DNA of 64,000 nucleotides, taken from positions 1,228,893-1,292,892 of the forward strand of contig OZ245923.1 in the NCBI GenBank assembly GCA_965229725.1. The letters are read 5' to 3'. Shown one piece after another: positions 16,871 to 25,609 of the stretch. The notes beneath the pieces are model-generated. The model searched no databases. It worked only from the letters and a program-made list of their open reading frames with translations, and had not been told where the DNA came from. The stretch comes from Aquirickettsia sp965229725 (lineage in GTDB: Bacteria > Pseudomonadota > Alphaproteobacteria > Rickettsiales > Midichloriaceae). Both the position numbers and the translations under genes were made by a program. The stretch's first letter is position 1; every line of letters starts with the position of its first letter.

Positions 16871-17770
16871 TTAATTTATATTATTATTTTGTTTCTTTCT
16901 AGAAAGAAAATTATAATTGAATTCAGCTCCGAAAATAAAAATAATACTACAGAAATAAAAGTATAGTAAAGCAATAATAACTCCGACAATACTGCCATAT
17001 ATTACATTTAATTGAGAAAAAGAAGATATATAATATTTAAATAAACGAGTAAATATATTCCAAGAAAAAAGCACTAATATTGCACCTGGAATATTGTTGA
17101 AAATAATTTGTTTTTTATTAGGAAGGAAATAATAAATGAATAATATTAGAAAAAAACCATATAAAGAAATAATAGTATCTCTTAGAAACTTTGTTTCTTG
17201 TTCAAAAGCAAGATAATAATAAGAATCCTTTAAGTGAAAAAATGTAGCTAAATCAGAAATGAAGGAGGGAAATATACCAAAGAAGAACATTATAAGGATA
17301 GTAACAAATATTAATACGACAAACTCAATAATGCTTATGAATCGTCTAAAAAGATAAGAAGGAGGGTGTATTACCCTATTTGCTTTATTTAAAATAGTTC
17401 TGATGGCTTCAAAAATAGAGGAAGCGGTCCATATAGCACTAAAAATAGCTAAAGTAAGCAAACTATGAGGAGGAGCATTAGTAATCTCATGAATTCGTGG
17501 TTTTAAAAAATAAATAAGGTTATCAAAAGAAGTATCAGCACTATCAGAAATAGAGAAGATGATCTGTTCTGATAAACTTTCTGGAATAATGAATGTCATT
17601 ATAGCCATAAGAAAAAATAAGAAGGGAAATATAGAAAGCATAAGAAGAAATGCTAAATAACCTGCATGCTCTATTCCATCATGGTTAATAGTATCCTCAA
17701 TAGATTTGTAAAAACATAAAAAAAAGTTTTTAATTATAGCAATGGGCTTATTTAATAATGAAATCATCAC
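16871..17770 (-). CDS. YihY/BrkB-family inner membrane protein
   Basis: This 299-residue polytopic inner-membrane protein of the YihY (formerly RNase BN) family has about six predicted helices, for example FLLMLSIFPFLFFLMAIMTF, FVVLIFVTILIMFFFGIF, ISLYGFFLILFIYYFLP and VGVIIALLYFYFCSIIFIFGAEF. The family hallmarks HAGYLAFLLMLSIFPF and the final FGAEFN are present. The biochemical role is uncertain in all bacteria. Its start overlaps the folD end by 23 bp, making it the last gene of the FNR-folD-yihY run. Confidence 0.9.
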   Translation of the reverse strand: MMISLLNKPIAIIKNFFLCFYKSIEDTINHDGIEHAGYLAFLLMLSIFPFLFFLMAIMTFIIPESLSEQIIFSISDSADTSFDNLIYFLKPRIHEITNAPPHSLLTLAIFSAIWTASSIFEAIRTILNKANRVIHPPSYLFRRFISIIEFVVLIFVTILIMFFFGIFPSFISDLATFFHLKDSYYYLAFEQETKFLRDTIISLYGFFLILFIYYFLPNKKQIIFNNIPGAILVLFSWNIFTRLFKYYISSFSQLNVIYGSIVGVIIALLYFYFCSIIFIFGAEFNYNFLSRKKQNNNIN

Positions 17771-18623
17771 TAGATAAATTATTTTGAATTAAATATAACT
17801 TTAATGAATTAAGCAATAAATTTGCAACAGTAAGTGGACCAATACCACCTGGAACAGGAGTAATAAAAGAAGCAGAGCCTATGACTTTTTCAAAATCGAT
17901 ATCTCCTACAAGCTTATTATCAACTCTACTAATACCAACATCAACAACAAAGGCATTTTTTTTAACCCAATCCGCTTTTACTAAATTAGGGATGCCGGTG
18001 GCTGAAATCAATATATCTGCCTGTTGACATTCTTCCTTAATATTAATTGTTTTCGAATGAGTAATAGTAACAGTGCAATTTTCTTTTATTAAAATTGAAG
18101 CCATGGGGCGACCCACAATAATAGATCTACCTATAATGACAGCTTTTTTGCCAGATAATTCTTTGAGGTATTTTTTTAAAATGTATAATATACCTTGAGG
18201 GGTACAAGGCATGATTTTGGATTTCCAATGGTTTAGTAAACCAGTATTATGGATACCAAAAGCATCTACATCTTTTCTATAATCTATTGTTTCAAATATA
18301 ATTTGCTCATCTAAACTATTTGGTAACGGCAGTTGTACCAGTATTCCTGTAATGTCTGGGCGTTTATTTAATGAGATAATAATTTCACGTAGTTTTTCAT
18401 TATCTATGTCTTCTTTAAATATAACTAGTTCTGTGGATATGCCTACTTTTTCTGCAGCCCTTAGTTTAGCTTTTACATATATTTCACTAGCAGGGTTATT
18501 ACCAATTAATACTGTTGCAATTTTTGGGCGAAGCTTTATGAGTTCAAAATTTTTCTCTACATCTTTTTTTACTAATAAGAGTATTTCCTTAGCTATTAAT
18601 TTTCCATCTATTATGTGTGTCAT
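17748..18623 (-). CDS. folD: Bifunctional methylene-THF dehydrogenase/cyclohydrolase
   Basis: FolD interconverts methylene-, methenyl- and formyl-THF for purine, formyl-Met and thymidylate supply. The 291-residue protein carries YVKAKLRAAEKVGI with the catalytic Lys, GILVQLPLP, MPCTPQGILYIL, the nucleotide-binding VIIGRSIIVGRPMA and the C-terminal FITPVPGGIGPLTVANLL. Its start overlaps the stop of the upstream reductase as ATGA, indicating translational coupling. It would serve trmFO and other folate users. Confidence 0.96.
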   Translation of the reverse strand: MTHIIDGKLIAKEILLLVKKDVEKNFELIKLRPKIATVLIGNNPASEIYVKAKLRAAEKVGISTELVIFKEDIDNEKLREIIISLNKRPDITGILVQLPLPNSLDEQIIFETIDYRKDVDAFGIHNTGLLNHWKSKIMPCTPQGILYILKKYLKELSGKKAVIIGRSIIVGRPMASILIKENCTVTITHSKTINIKEECQQADILISATGIPNLVKADWVKKNAFVVDVGISRVDNKLVGDIDFEKVIGSASFITPVPGGIGPLTVANLLLNSLKLYLIQNNLSSDDFIIK

Positions 18624-19621
18624 ATATTCTTTGGTAACCCCTTAGTAGTAGAATGTTCAAAATGAAGAGGAGTGTTTGGTTTAATATAACTATAAGCACT
18701 ATGACATGCTCTTGCAGACTCTGCAAATCCAGTTAAAATTAGTTTTAGTTTCCCTGGATATGTACATATGTCTCCTATCGCAAAGATTCCATTTAGATTG
18801 GTTTGCATTGATTCTGGATTCACTTCTATGTGCTTATTTTTTATTGATAAATTCCAACTGTCAAGAGGGCCTATATTCATTGCCATTCCAAAAAACGGTA
18901 ATAAGTAATCTGATTTTAAATATTTAATAGTCCCGTCTAAATCTTTAACTTCTATCTCGTTCAATATACCATTTTTTCCTTTTAATCTATTAAGTTGATA
19001 GGGGGTAATTAGCTCTATATTACCAGTTTCTGTTAATTTATTTATTTCTTCAACAGTTTTTGGAGCAGCTCTAAAATTAGTTCTTCTGTGAACTATATAC
19101 ACTTTTTTTGCGATGCCCTTTGCTAATACAACTGCCCAATCTAATGCAGAATCTCCTCCGCCTGCAATGGTGACAATTTTATTTTTAAATTTTGTTTTAT
19201 TCTTAATGTGATAAAGGACGCTAATATCTTCATAATCTGCAATGTTTTCAACAGGAGGTTTTCTTACTTCAAAAGTTCCTCCACCTGCAGCTATAATTAT
19301 AGTTTTTGCTTTAATTAAATTCTTAGATGTAGAAATTTCCCAATGACCGTCTTTTTTTGTTATACTATTGCATTGTTGATTTAAATAATATTGTGCTTTA
19401 AATGGCTCTGCTTGTTTAGTGAGATTTTTTATAAGTTCCTCTGCACTTATTGATGGATAGCCAGCAATATCATAAATGGGTTTTTCTGCATAAAGGGCAC
19501 TGCATTGACCACCAGAGAAGCTTAAAGTATCAATTATGCAGCTTTTTAAACCCAGCATTCCAGCCTGAAATATGCTAAAGATTCCAACAGGACCAGCACC
19601 TATAATTGCAATATCGTAGAT
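18620..19621 (-). CDS. Thioredoxin-reductase-like ferredoxin/flavodoxin-NADP+ reductase
   Basis: This FAD/NADP oxidoreductase is of the YumC-type FNR group: FAD loop (IIGAGPVG), TIAGGGDSALDWAV for NADP and GIFAIGDICTYPGK for FAD. No CxxC redox pair is present, so it is not a true thioredoxin reductase. The first in-frame ATG (19558) would delete the FAD loop. Extending upstream gives (I)YDIAIIGAGPVGIF..., and an ATC codon at 19621 sits exactly where homologues have Met, 6 nt after AGGAG. No ATG, GTG or TTG occurs between the in-frame TAG upstream and the FAD loop. I therefore place the start at ATC, giving 333 residues. It overlaps folD by 4 bp. Confidence 0.85.
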   Translation of the reverse strand: MYDIAIIGAGPVGIFSIFQAGMLGLKSCIIDTLSFSGGQCSALYAEKPIYDIAGYPSISAEELIKNLTKQAEPFKAQYYLNQQCNSITKKDGHWEISTSKNLIKAKTIIIAAGGGTFEVRKPPVENIADYEDISVLYHIKNKTKFKNKIVTIAGGGDSALDWAVVLAKGIAKKVYIVHRRTNFRAAPKTVEEINKLTETGNIELITPYQLNRLKGKNGILNEIEVKDLDGTIKYLKSDYLLPFFGMAMNIGPLDSWNLSIKNKHIEVNPESMQTNLNGIFAIGDICTYPGKLKLILTGFAESARACHSAYSYIKPNTPLHFEHSTTKGLPKNI

Positions 19622-19771
19622 AACCCGCTCCTAAATAAATTTAAACTAAGATATAAATAATATAAATAACTAGATTGTTCAATATGATAAGTTGATTTTA
19701 ACAAATACACAGCAATCACGCATTTAAAAAAGGAGAGGAAGAACATAAGGCTATGTATACTTAAGGTTGTA

Positions 19772-20632
19772 CTACTTCCATCTATTGTGAAACCAAAACC
19801 ATTGCTCTGGATTATCTTTGATCCAACCTTCTAGTATTAGGTTTATTCTTTTTGAGATGGTGTACTTTGTATCATCCTCTCGTATTTTTAATGGCTCATG
19901 AAAGCTTGCGGTATATCTTGAGGTTCCTGTTTTTATAATGCTAGTAGCAATTATTGGTATTTTGTATTTTAGTGCAATATTAGCGGGTAATGCGGTGGTC
20001 ATAGCATGTTTATCAAAGAATGGAATACTAATGCCATCGTCCATTTTTTGATCAACCATTATTCCTACAATTTCCTTATTATTTAATGCTTTTATTATTT
20101 TTTTTACCCCCATACTTCCCTTTGGAATTAAGGTGATTTTATAACTTTCTCTTATTTTATTTATCAAATAATTTGCATATGGATTATTGGATGGCCTATA
20201 TACTAAATTTAACTTGATACCATATTCTTTAGCTATTCTACTAATTAATTCCCAATTTCCAATATGCCCAGAAACGATGATTGCCCTTGAAAAAGGAATG
20301 GTTTTTTTATCTCTAATAGTTACTCTTTCGAAAAACTCGTTTTTAGACATTTTATGCCAATGTGGTATTTCTCCAATTACAGACCCGAAGTGTTTCCAAG
20401 TATTAAGAAGTATTTTATTTCTTTGATTTTTTGTTAAATGTGGTAAACACATTTTCATATTTTGTGCTGCTGTATTATTCTCTTTGATAAATCTACTAAT
20501 AAATCCTAAAATGGTTGCACCAAGTTTTGATGAAGATTCTATGGGTAGAGATCTAAAAATAAAGTAAAATAAGTAGATAAAAAACGCCTCTATGAAATAT
20601 TTAATTCTTTTTTTATATGAAATGACTTTCAT
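19772..20632 (-). CDS. LpxL/HtrB-type lipid A acyltransferase family protein
   Basis: This 286-residue inner-membrane acyltransferase has an N-terminal helix (YFIEAFFIYLFYFIFRSL), the catalytic HxxxxE-type motif in VSGHIGNWELI, the conserved YRPSNNPYANYLI, and VDQKMDDGISIPFF. The C-terminal WFWFHNRWK is characteristic. Such enzymes add secondary acyl chains to lipid A. An organism without LPS could use it for other lipids, and the window does not show other lpx genes. Its start overlaps the HIT gene by 4 bp. Confidence 0.88.
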   Translation of the reverse strand: MKVISYKKRIKYFIEAFFIYLFYFIFRSLPIESSSKLGATILGFISRFIKENNTAAQNMKMCLPHLTKNQRNKILLNTWKHFGSVIGEIPHWHKMSKNEFFERVTIRDKKTIPFSRAIIVSGHIGNWELISRIAKEYGIKLNLVYRPSNNPYANYLINKIRESYKITLIPKGSMGVKKIIKALNNKEIVGIMVDQKMDDGISIPFFDKHAMTTALPANIALKYKIPIIATSIIKTGTSRYTASFHEPLKIREDDTKYTISKRINLILEGWIKDNPEQWFWFHNRWK

Positions 20633-21006
20633 TTTACTATATGATGCTTATCACCCGTTATTAAGGGGCCTAAGGCTTTGCCAGCAACAATGTGCATATG
20701 GAAATGTTCAACGGTTTGCAGAGCGTCTTTTCCATGGTTTGCTATTAACCTATAACCAGACTTATTGATTTTGAGTTCATCAGTAATTTTTTGAATTGAG
20801 GAAAAGAAAGATAGAAACTGATCTGGAGATGCTTTTTGTATAAAATCCTCAAAAGATCTGAATTCTCCTTTAGGAATTGCTAACAAGTGAATAGGAGCAG
20901 ATGGATTTATATCATGAAAAATTAAAGTATATTCATCTTCATATACCTTTTTGCATGGTATTTCGTTTTTAATAATTTTGGCAAAAATATTGGTTTTATC
21001 GTACAT
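20629..21006 (-). CDS. HIT-family nucleotide phosphohydrolase
   Basis: This 125-residue protein of the HINT branch carries the histidine triad in VEHFHMHIVAG, plus the N-terminal IFAKIIKNEIPCKKVYEDE and NPSAPIHLLAIPK. It probably hydrolyses AMP-lysine or AMP-linked adducts in the cytosol. It lies immediately downstream of the tmRNA gene and overlaps the acyltransferase by 4 bp. Confidence 0.92.
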   Translation of the reverse strand: MYDKTNIFAKIIKNEIPCKKVYEDEYTLIFHDINPSAPIHLLAIPKGEFRSFEDFIQKASPDQFLSFFSSIQKITDELKINKSGYRLIANHGKDALQTVEHFHMHIVAGKALGPLITGDKHHIVK

Positions 21007-21021
21007 AAAGGGCTTTAAACT

Positions 21022-21306
21022 TAAAATAACGGGATTTTCTGTTGCCCGGCAATCCCAAACCGCGTTTAATGAATATTAAGCTTTATGCAGCTAGTGCGAA
21101 AGCTTGATTTTCATTAGCAGGTGCAAACTTTGTGTTTACAATTATAATAATGATCTTTTACAGGAATCACCCTGAGCAAAACTACTTCTTTTAATGCCAT
21201 GTCGATACTAATTTCGTCCCCATAAAATATTGGTGGAGACGTCGGGTACCGCCCCCGAGTCCAAAACATCTATTTCAAGTAGAGTTTATCACTATAGCCT
21301 TTCAGC
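21022..21306 (-). ncRNA. ssrA: tmRNA, circularly permuted two-piece form
   Basis: On the minus strand the acceptor piece comes first: a T-arm (GGACTCGGGGGCGGTACCCG) followed by GACGTCTCCACCA ending at 21231. After an 8-9 nt spacer the coding piece begins with GGGGACG at 21221, which pairs with CGTCTCC of the acceptor end. This 3'-before-5' order is the permuted alphaproteobacterial tmRNA. The tag frame at 21118-21083 reads ANENQAFALAA and then stops, ending in the usual hydrophobic ALAA. tmRNA rescues stalled ribosomes together with SmpB. The outer boundaries are approximate: the 5' end is inferred from the promoter and the 3' end from the hairpin at 21031-21056. Confidence 0.9.
21031..21056 (-). 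terminator. Hairpin at the 3' end of tmRNA
   Basis: On the minus strand GGGATT...AATCCC forms a 6-bp stem around a GC-rich loop and is followed by GTTATTTTAAG. It may be a terminator or the last pseudoknot element of the coding piece; the sequence alone does not decide. Confidence 0.35.
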
Positions 21307-21312
21307 AACTAC

Positions 21313-21318
21313 ATTATA
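21313..21318 (-). promoter_or_regulatory. Probable -10 box of the tmRNA promoter
   Basis: The minus strand has a perfect TATAAT just upstream of the tmRNA acceptor piece. A weak -35-like TTTCAA lies 17 nt further upstream. A transcript starting about 7 nt downstream would begin near 21306. Confidence 0.5.
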
Positions 21319-21431
21319 ACAACTAAAAAACATCATTGAAAGAGAAAAAATATTGTCAAAAAAAAATTGAATAAAATAGATATTTATGAGAGTATAAAAA
21401 CAACCATAGATTTTATTATTAGGTGTCCCAC

Positions 21432-22406
21432 ATGAAATTAACGAATATAATAAAGAACATTGCCTTTGAAAAAGTAAAATCTCTAAAAAACGATAAAGTA
21501 CTTAATAAAATTTTTTTGATTAACATTCTTTTTGTATTTACTGGAGTTATATTTTTTATCTTTAGTATAAGCAATTTTAGCGGTGAGTTTTCTACAAATG
21601 CTATTACAACTTCAGCCCTTATATTTTTACTCCTAATTATATTTCTTCCTTATGCTTTTGCCATTAGATATGCAAAAATAGTTAATACAGATAAAGAAAG
21701 AATAATGAAAAATTTTGCGGAGATGTTAATACTTGAGTTAAGGGAGCCATTATCATTTGCAAAATTACAATCAGAAATTTTAAATGAAGTGCTACCTAAT
21801 ATAAGAAAATGCAAAGCAGTGGGTATTAATTCATGTGATCAGAATGAATACCATTTGGATTATAAAGATTATGATAGTTTTAAAAAAATAGCTGAAATGT
21901 CCGTAAAGACCTCTCAATATGGTTTGGATCTAATTGAAAATTTCATGGTCTCATTTAGAAAGCCAGAATTGAATTATAAAATGATCAAAAAAGAATTTTT
22001 CATTAAAGATATTATAAGCAAGGCAATTAAAGTATGTTCAGTTCCATTTCCAGAAATTAAAAATGTAGAAATAAATATAGAAGATTTTTGTATAAGATCA
22101 AATTCCAATTATATAAAGCACGTAATCATTAATTTGATTAAAAATGCATATATACATAATGGAAGAGATGTTAAATTAAGTATTAGAGGTAATGGAAAAA
22201 TACTATATGTTATAGACTATGGCCTTGGTATAAATAGAAAGGCACTTAAAAGCATCTTTGATAAGTTTTACTCAAGACATAGAGGAGGTGTAGGAATTGG
22301 TTTATTCTTTTGCAAATCTGCTATGGAACAAATGGGAGGTTCAATTAAATGCGAATCAGAAGAAGGGAAATATACCAAATTTATTTTGGACTTTTCAAAG
22401 ATATAG
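21432..22406 (+). CDS. Membrane histidine-kinase-like protein lacking the phosphoacceptor His
   Basis: This protein of about 324 residues has two membrane helices (IFLINILFVFTGVIFFIF; TTSALIFLLLIIFLPYAF), a dimerisation region and a GHKL ATPase domain. The ATP-binding boxes are intact: N box NLIKNAY, G1 DYGLGI, F box FDKFYS, G2 GVGIGLFFC. In the H box the usual SHELRTPL reads ILELREPL, so the phosphoacceptor His is replaced by Leu. It therefore cannot autophosphorylate in the standard way and may act as a pseudokinase, partner subunit or phosphatase. ATG 21432 is preferred over GTG 21423 because AGG lies 8 nt before the ATG. No response regulator gene is adjacent. Confidence 0.78.
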   Translation: MKLTNIIKNIAFEKVKSLKNDKVLNKIFLINILFVFTGVIFFIFSISNFSGEFSTNAITTSALIFLLLIIFLPYAFAIRYAKIVNTDKERIMKNFAEMLILELREPLSFAKLQSEILNEVLPNIRKCKAVGINSCDQNEYHLDYKDYDSFKKIAEMSVKTSQYGLDLIENFMVSFRKPELNYKMIKKEFFIKDIISKAIKVCSVPFPEIKNVEINIEDFCIRSNSNYIKHVIINLIKNAYIHNGRDVKLSIRGNGKILYVIDYGLGINRKALKSIFDKFYSRHRGGVGIGLFFCKSAMEQMGGSIKCESEEGKYTKFILDFSKI

Positions 22407-22448
22407 CGCAATGAATGTCATTCTATTAGTTCTCAAAAAACATTAACC

Positions 22449-22484
22449 AAATTTTGCTAGTCTAATTGAAAATTAGCAAAATTT
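22449..22484. terminator. Inverted repeat after the kinase gene
   Basis: AAATTTTGCTA and TAGCAAAATTT form a perfect 11-bp stem around a 14-nt loop, 43 bp after the kinase stop and 66 bp before the transporter start. A T-rich stretch follows (TAGTTGCTTTTATTT). It could be an intrinsic terminator for the kinase gene. Confidence 0.45.
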
Positions 22485-22549
22485 AGTTGCTTTTATTTGA
22501 TGCATATAGATAATTCACTCTAAATAATGTAAGCCAAATTTTTTATTAA

Positions 22550-23797
22550 ATGAGTAAAAAGAAAATTATAAGCTCTGCTATAATAGGAAATATTGTTGAA
22601 TATTATGATTTTGGCATTTATGCGGTTTTTGCAGAGATTATTGGAAAGCTATTTTTTCCGAATTTTAGTGAATATACACAATTAATGTTTTCATTTGCTA
22701 TATTTGCAATTGGCTTTTTTATGAGGCCATTAGGGGGGGTAGTTTTTGGTCATATTGGTGATATTTTTGGTAGAAAAATAGCACTGACAATATCAATAGT
22801 AGGTATGGGAATGTCAACTCTATGTATTGGTATAATGCCAGCATATGCTCAAATTGGCGTAATAGCACCAATTTTATTAACAATAATACGAATGTTTCAG
22901 GGGTTATGTATTGGAGGAGAGGGTGCTGGATCTGCAATTTTTATTATTGAGCATTTTGAAGAAAAAAAGGTTGGTCTGATTGGTAGTATCATAATGGCTT
23001 CTAATATAGCAGGCACTTTATTGGCACTAATAGTTGGTATTAGTATAGATTATTTTATTAAAATAGATGATTTTACATGGAGATATGGATTTTTATTAGG
23101 GGGAATTATGGGCTTCATAGGCTTATATATGAGAAAAAAAACTAGAGAAACTCCAGTATTTGAAGAAATGAAACTTAAAAGAAAAATGGCAAAATTGCCA
23201 ATAATAGTAGTTTTAAAAGAAAAATGGCAAAATATTTTAATTATTGGATCTTTTGCAAGTGTTGCAACATCAAGCACATACATGTTAAGGGGATTTTTTA
23301 ATGTGTACTTTACAGAAATTATTAATCTTCCAAAAAATGACTCCTTATATATTGTAGCTTTTGCTCTAACCACAGTAATCATAGCGTTGCCATTTTTTGG
23401 TTATTTAGCAGATAGAATTGGATATAAAAAATATATCTATTCTGTGATTTTTATATTTATTATTTTAATGTTGCCGATATTTAAAAATATTATTGATAAT
23501 TCTAATGACATAAGAAGTATTTACTTTAGCATATTTTTTCTGGGAATTTTAGTGGCATCCATTGTTGCTCCATATTATCCGTTTGCAATCAAATTTTTTA
23601 ATCCAGAACTGAGATATTCAGGAATTGCTTTAAGTTGGAATATGGGAAATGCATTATTTGGAGGCACAACCCCAATAATTTCAACCTTTTTAGTTATGAA
23701 AATTGGTTATGTTGCACCAGCATATTATTTAATATTCACTGCAGGCTTATTTTTGGTCACTAGCTTTTTAAATAGAAAATTTTTAGCTGAGCATTAA
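22550..23797 (+). CDS. MFS transporter, metabolite:H+ symporter type (ProP-like)
   Basis: This 415-residue inner-membrane transporter has about 12 helices. The MHS/ProP signatures are clear: NIVEYYDFGIYAVFA at the N-terminus, FFMRPLGGVVFGHIGDIFGRK between helices 2 and 3, and RMFQGLCIGGEGAGSAIFI. The family imports osmolytes or organic acids with protons. Rickettsiales usually have several such genes for taking up host metabolites. The substrate cannot be read from the sequence. A tRNA-Leu gene follows. Confidence 0.88.
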   Translation: MSKKKIISSAIIGNIVEYYDFGIYAVFAEIIGKLFFPNFSEYTQLMFSFAIFAIGFFMRPLGGVVFGHIGDIFGRKIALTISIVGMGMSTLCIGIMPAYAQIGVIAPILLTIIRMFQGLCIGGEGAGSAIFIIEHFEEKKVGLIGSIIMASNIAGTLLALIVGISIDYFIKIDDFTWRYGFLLGGIMGFIGLYMRKKTRETPVFEEMKLKRKMAKLPIIVVLKEKWQNILIIGSFASVATSSTYMLRGFFNVYFTEIINLPKNDSLYIVAFALTTVIIALPFFGYLADRIGYKKYIYSVIFIFIILMLPIFKNIIDNSNDIRSIYFSIFFLGILVASIVAPYYPFAIKFFNPELRYSGIALSWNMGNALFGGTTPIISTFLVMKIGYVAPAYYLIFTAGLFLVTSFLNRKFLAEH

Positions 23798-23840
23798 ATT
23801 AGCTGTACCTGAGCAATAAAACTTGTTAAAATCCATCAAT

Positions 23841-23927
23841 GCCTCTGTGGCGGAATGGTAGACGCGACAGACTCAAAATCTGTTATCCTTTTTGGATGTG
23901 CTGGTTCAAATCCTGCCAGAGGCACCA
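23841..23927 (+). tRNA. tRNA-Leu (anticodon CAA)
   Basis: This 87-nt class II tRNA has acceptor stem GCCTCTG/CAGAGGC with encoded ACCA. The anticodon stem ACAGA/TCTGT encloses the loop CTCAAAA, giving anticodon CAA. It also has a long variable arm and the T-arm GGTTCAAATCC, and would read UUG codons. Confidence 0.95.
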
Positions 23928-24033
23928 TTACTACTTTATTTAATTTAGTGAATATTCTTCTATTTCGCTATTAAACTATTGACGTAAAATGAAAATCTAA
24001 CTACTATGAGGTCACTCAAAGACAGTGAAAAAC

Positions 24034-24061
24034 TTTTGCATAGCTGTGGTGCGATGCAAGA
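24034..24061 (+). promoter_or_regulatory. Hairpin in the rho leader or terminator after tRNA-Leu
   Basis: TTTTGCAT and ATGCAAGA form an 8-bp stem with one G-T pair and a 12-nt loop, followed by CTTTTATT. A smaller TCACT/AGTGA hairpin lies just upstream (24012-24027). They could terminate the tRNA transcript or take part in the autoregulation typical of rho leaders. Confidence 0.35.
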
Positions 24062-24103
24062 CTTTTATTCTAATTTAAAATTTATCAACAATAAATAAAC
24101 AAA

Positions 24104-25603
24104 ATGCAAGATAGAACTCCAAACGACGTATCTGGTGATGCGATTAATTTAAATAAGAAGAATGAAGAGCAAAATACTAAGGACACTAAGGATGTCAAAG
24201 TTGAAGAGAAGCGCACAAATATGAGATTAAGAATCAGTGATAATAAAACTAACTCCACAGCAAAAGAGAGCATAAGTAACGATTTAGCAAACAATGCTAT
24301 AAAGCAAGAAGTAAGCAGTGAAGTTTTAAAATTAAAAGATTTTAAGGATAAAAATCCAAAAGAGCTTATCATATTAGCGGAATCACTCTCATTAAAAAAT
24401 CCCAGCAACTATAATAAGCATGATTTAATATTTGCAATTCTAAAGGCGTATGCAGAAAAAAACTATAAAATTATTGGAGAAGGGGTTTTAGAAATTTTAT
24501 CTGATGGGTATGGATTTTTGAGGTCAGCTAAATCAAATTACATTCCATGCTCAGATGATGTATATATTTCACCAAATCAAATTAGAAAATTTGGGTTAAG
24601 AACAGGAGATAGCGTGGCAGGCTTTATAAGAGCTCCCAAAAAAGAAGAGAGATACTTTGCAATCACTAGCGTGCAGTCAATTAACTTTCAATCAACTGAG
24701 GGAAGCAAATATAGAGTCCTATTTGAGGATTTGACCCCACTTTATCCAGAAGAAAAGCTTGCGCTTGAGTTTTTAGATGGAAGCAAAAGCACACTAAGTG
24801 GTAGAGTTATTGATATTGTATCGCCTTTAGGTAAAGGGCAAAGAGCATTGGTTGTGGCGCCTCCAAGAACAGGTAAAACAGTTTTGATGCAAAATATTGC
24901 GCATGCAATTGCAAAAAATTACCCAGATATCTATCTCATAGTACTATCAATAGGCGAAAGACCTGAGGAAGTAACAGATATGTTAAGATCTGTAAAAGGT
25001 GAAGTTGTTAGCTCAACTTTTGACGAACCATCTCATAGGCATGTTCAATTGGCGGAGATTGTCATAGAGAAAGCAAGAAGATTAGTAGAATCAAAAAAAG
25101 ATGTGGTAATTCTGTTAGATTCCATCACAAGATTAGCTCGAGCTTATAATGATATTGCTCCATCTTCGGGCAAAGTTTTAAGTGGAGGCGTTGACTCGAA
25201 TGCGCTACAAAGACCAAAAAAATTTTTCGGTGCAGCTAGAAATATCGAGGAAGGAGGCTCTCTTACAATTGTTGCAACGGCACTAGTTGAAACTGGTTCT
25301 AGGATGGATGAGGTTATTTTTGAGGAATTTAAAGGAACAGGAAACGCAGAAATCGTTTTAGATAGAAAAATTGCAGATAAACGGGTTTTCCCAGCTATAG
25401 ATATTGCGAAGTCTGGCACAAGAAAAGAAGAATTATTGATTGATAAAGCTAATTTAGCTAAAGCTTGGGTAATGAGAAAAATACTCAACCCAATGAATAC
25501 AACCGAGGCTATTGAATTTTTAATCAATAAAATGAAATATTCAAAAAATAATGATGAGTTCTTTAAGCAAATGAATACTTATAGTGCAGGTAAAAAGGAA
25601 TAG
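24104..25603 (+). CDS. rho: Transcription termination factor Rho
   Basis: Rho is the hexameric RNA-dependent ATPase that terminates untranslated transcripts. The 499-residue protein has a poorly conserved Lys/Asn/Glu-rich N-terminal extension of about 75 residues, then the helical LKDFKDKNPKELIILAESL, the cold-shock-like RNA-binding domain (DGYGFLRS), and the motor with Walker A (PPRTGKTVLM), Walker B (DVVILLDSITRLARAYN) and the Q/R-loop region (SGGVDSNALQRPKKFFGAARN). It is longer than E. coli Rho (419) because of the N-terminus. It ends 6 bp before ispE and is probably cotranscribed with it. Confidence 0.96.
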   Translation: MQDRTPNDVSGDAINLNKKNEEQNTKDTKDVKVEEKRTNMRLRISDNKTNSTAKESISNDLANNAIKQEVSSEVLKLKDFKDKNPKELIILAESLSLKNPSNYNKHDLIFAILKAYAEKNYKIIGEGVLEILSDGYGFLRSAKSNYIPCSDDVYISPNQIRKFGLRTGDSVAGFIRAPKKEERYFAITSVQSINFQSTEGSKYRVLFEDLTPLYPEEKLALEFLDGSKSTLSGRVIDIVSPLGKGQRALVVAPPRTGKTVLMQNIAHAIAKNYPDIYLIVLSIGERPEEVTDMLRSVKGEVVSSTFDEPSHRHVQLAEIVIEKARRLVESKKDVVILLDSITRLARAYNDIAPSSGKVLSGGVDSNALQRPKKFFGAARNIEEGGSLTIVATALVETGSRMDEVIFEEFKGTGNAEIVLDRKIADKRVFPAIDIAKSGTRKEELLIDKANLAKAWVMRKILNPMNTTEAIEFLINKMKYSKNNDEFFKQMNTYSAGKKE

Positions 25604-25609
25604 AGCAAA

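Noticed and set aside
18620..19558. Reductase starting at ATG 19558
   Set aside because: This start would remove the FAD-binding GAGPVG loop, which is clearly encoded just upstream in the same frame.
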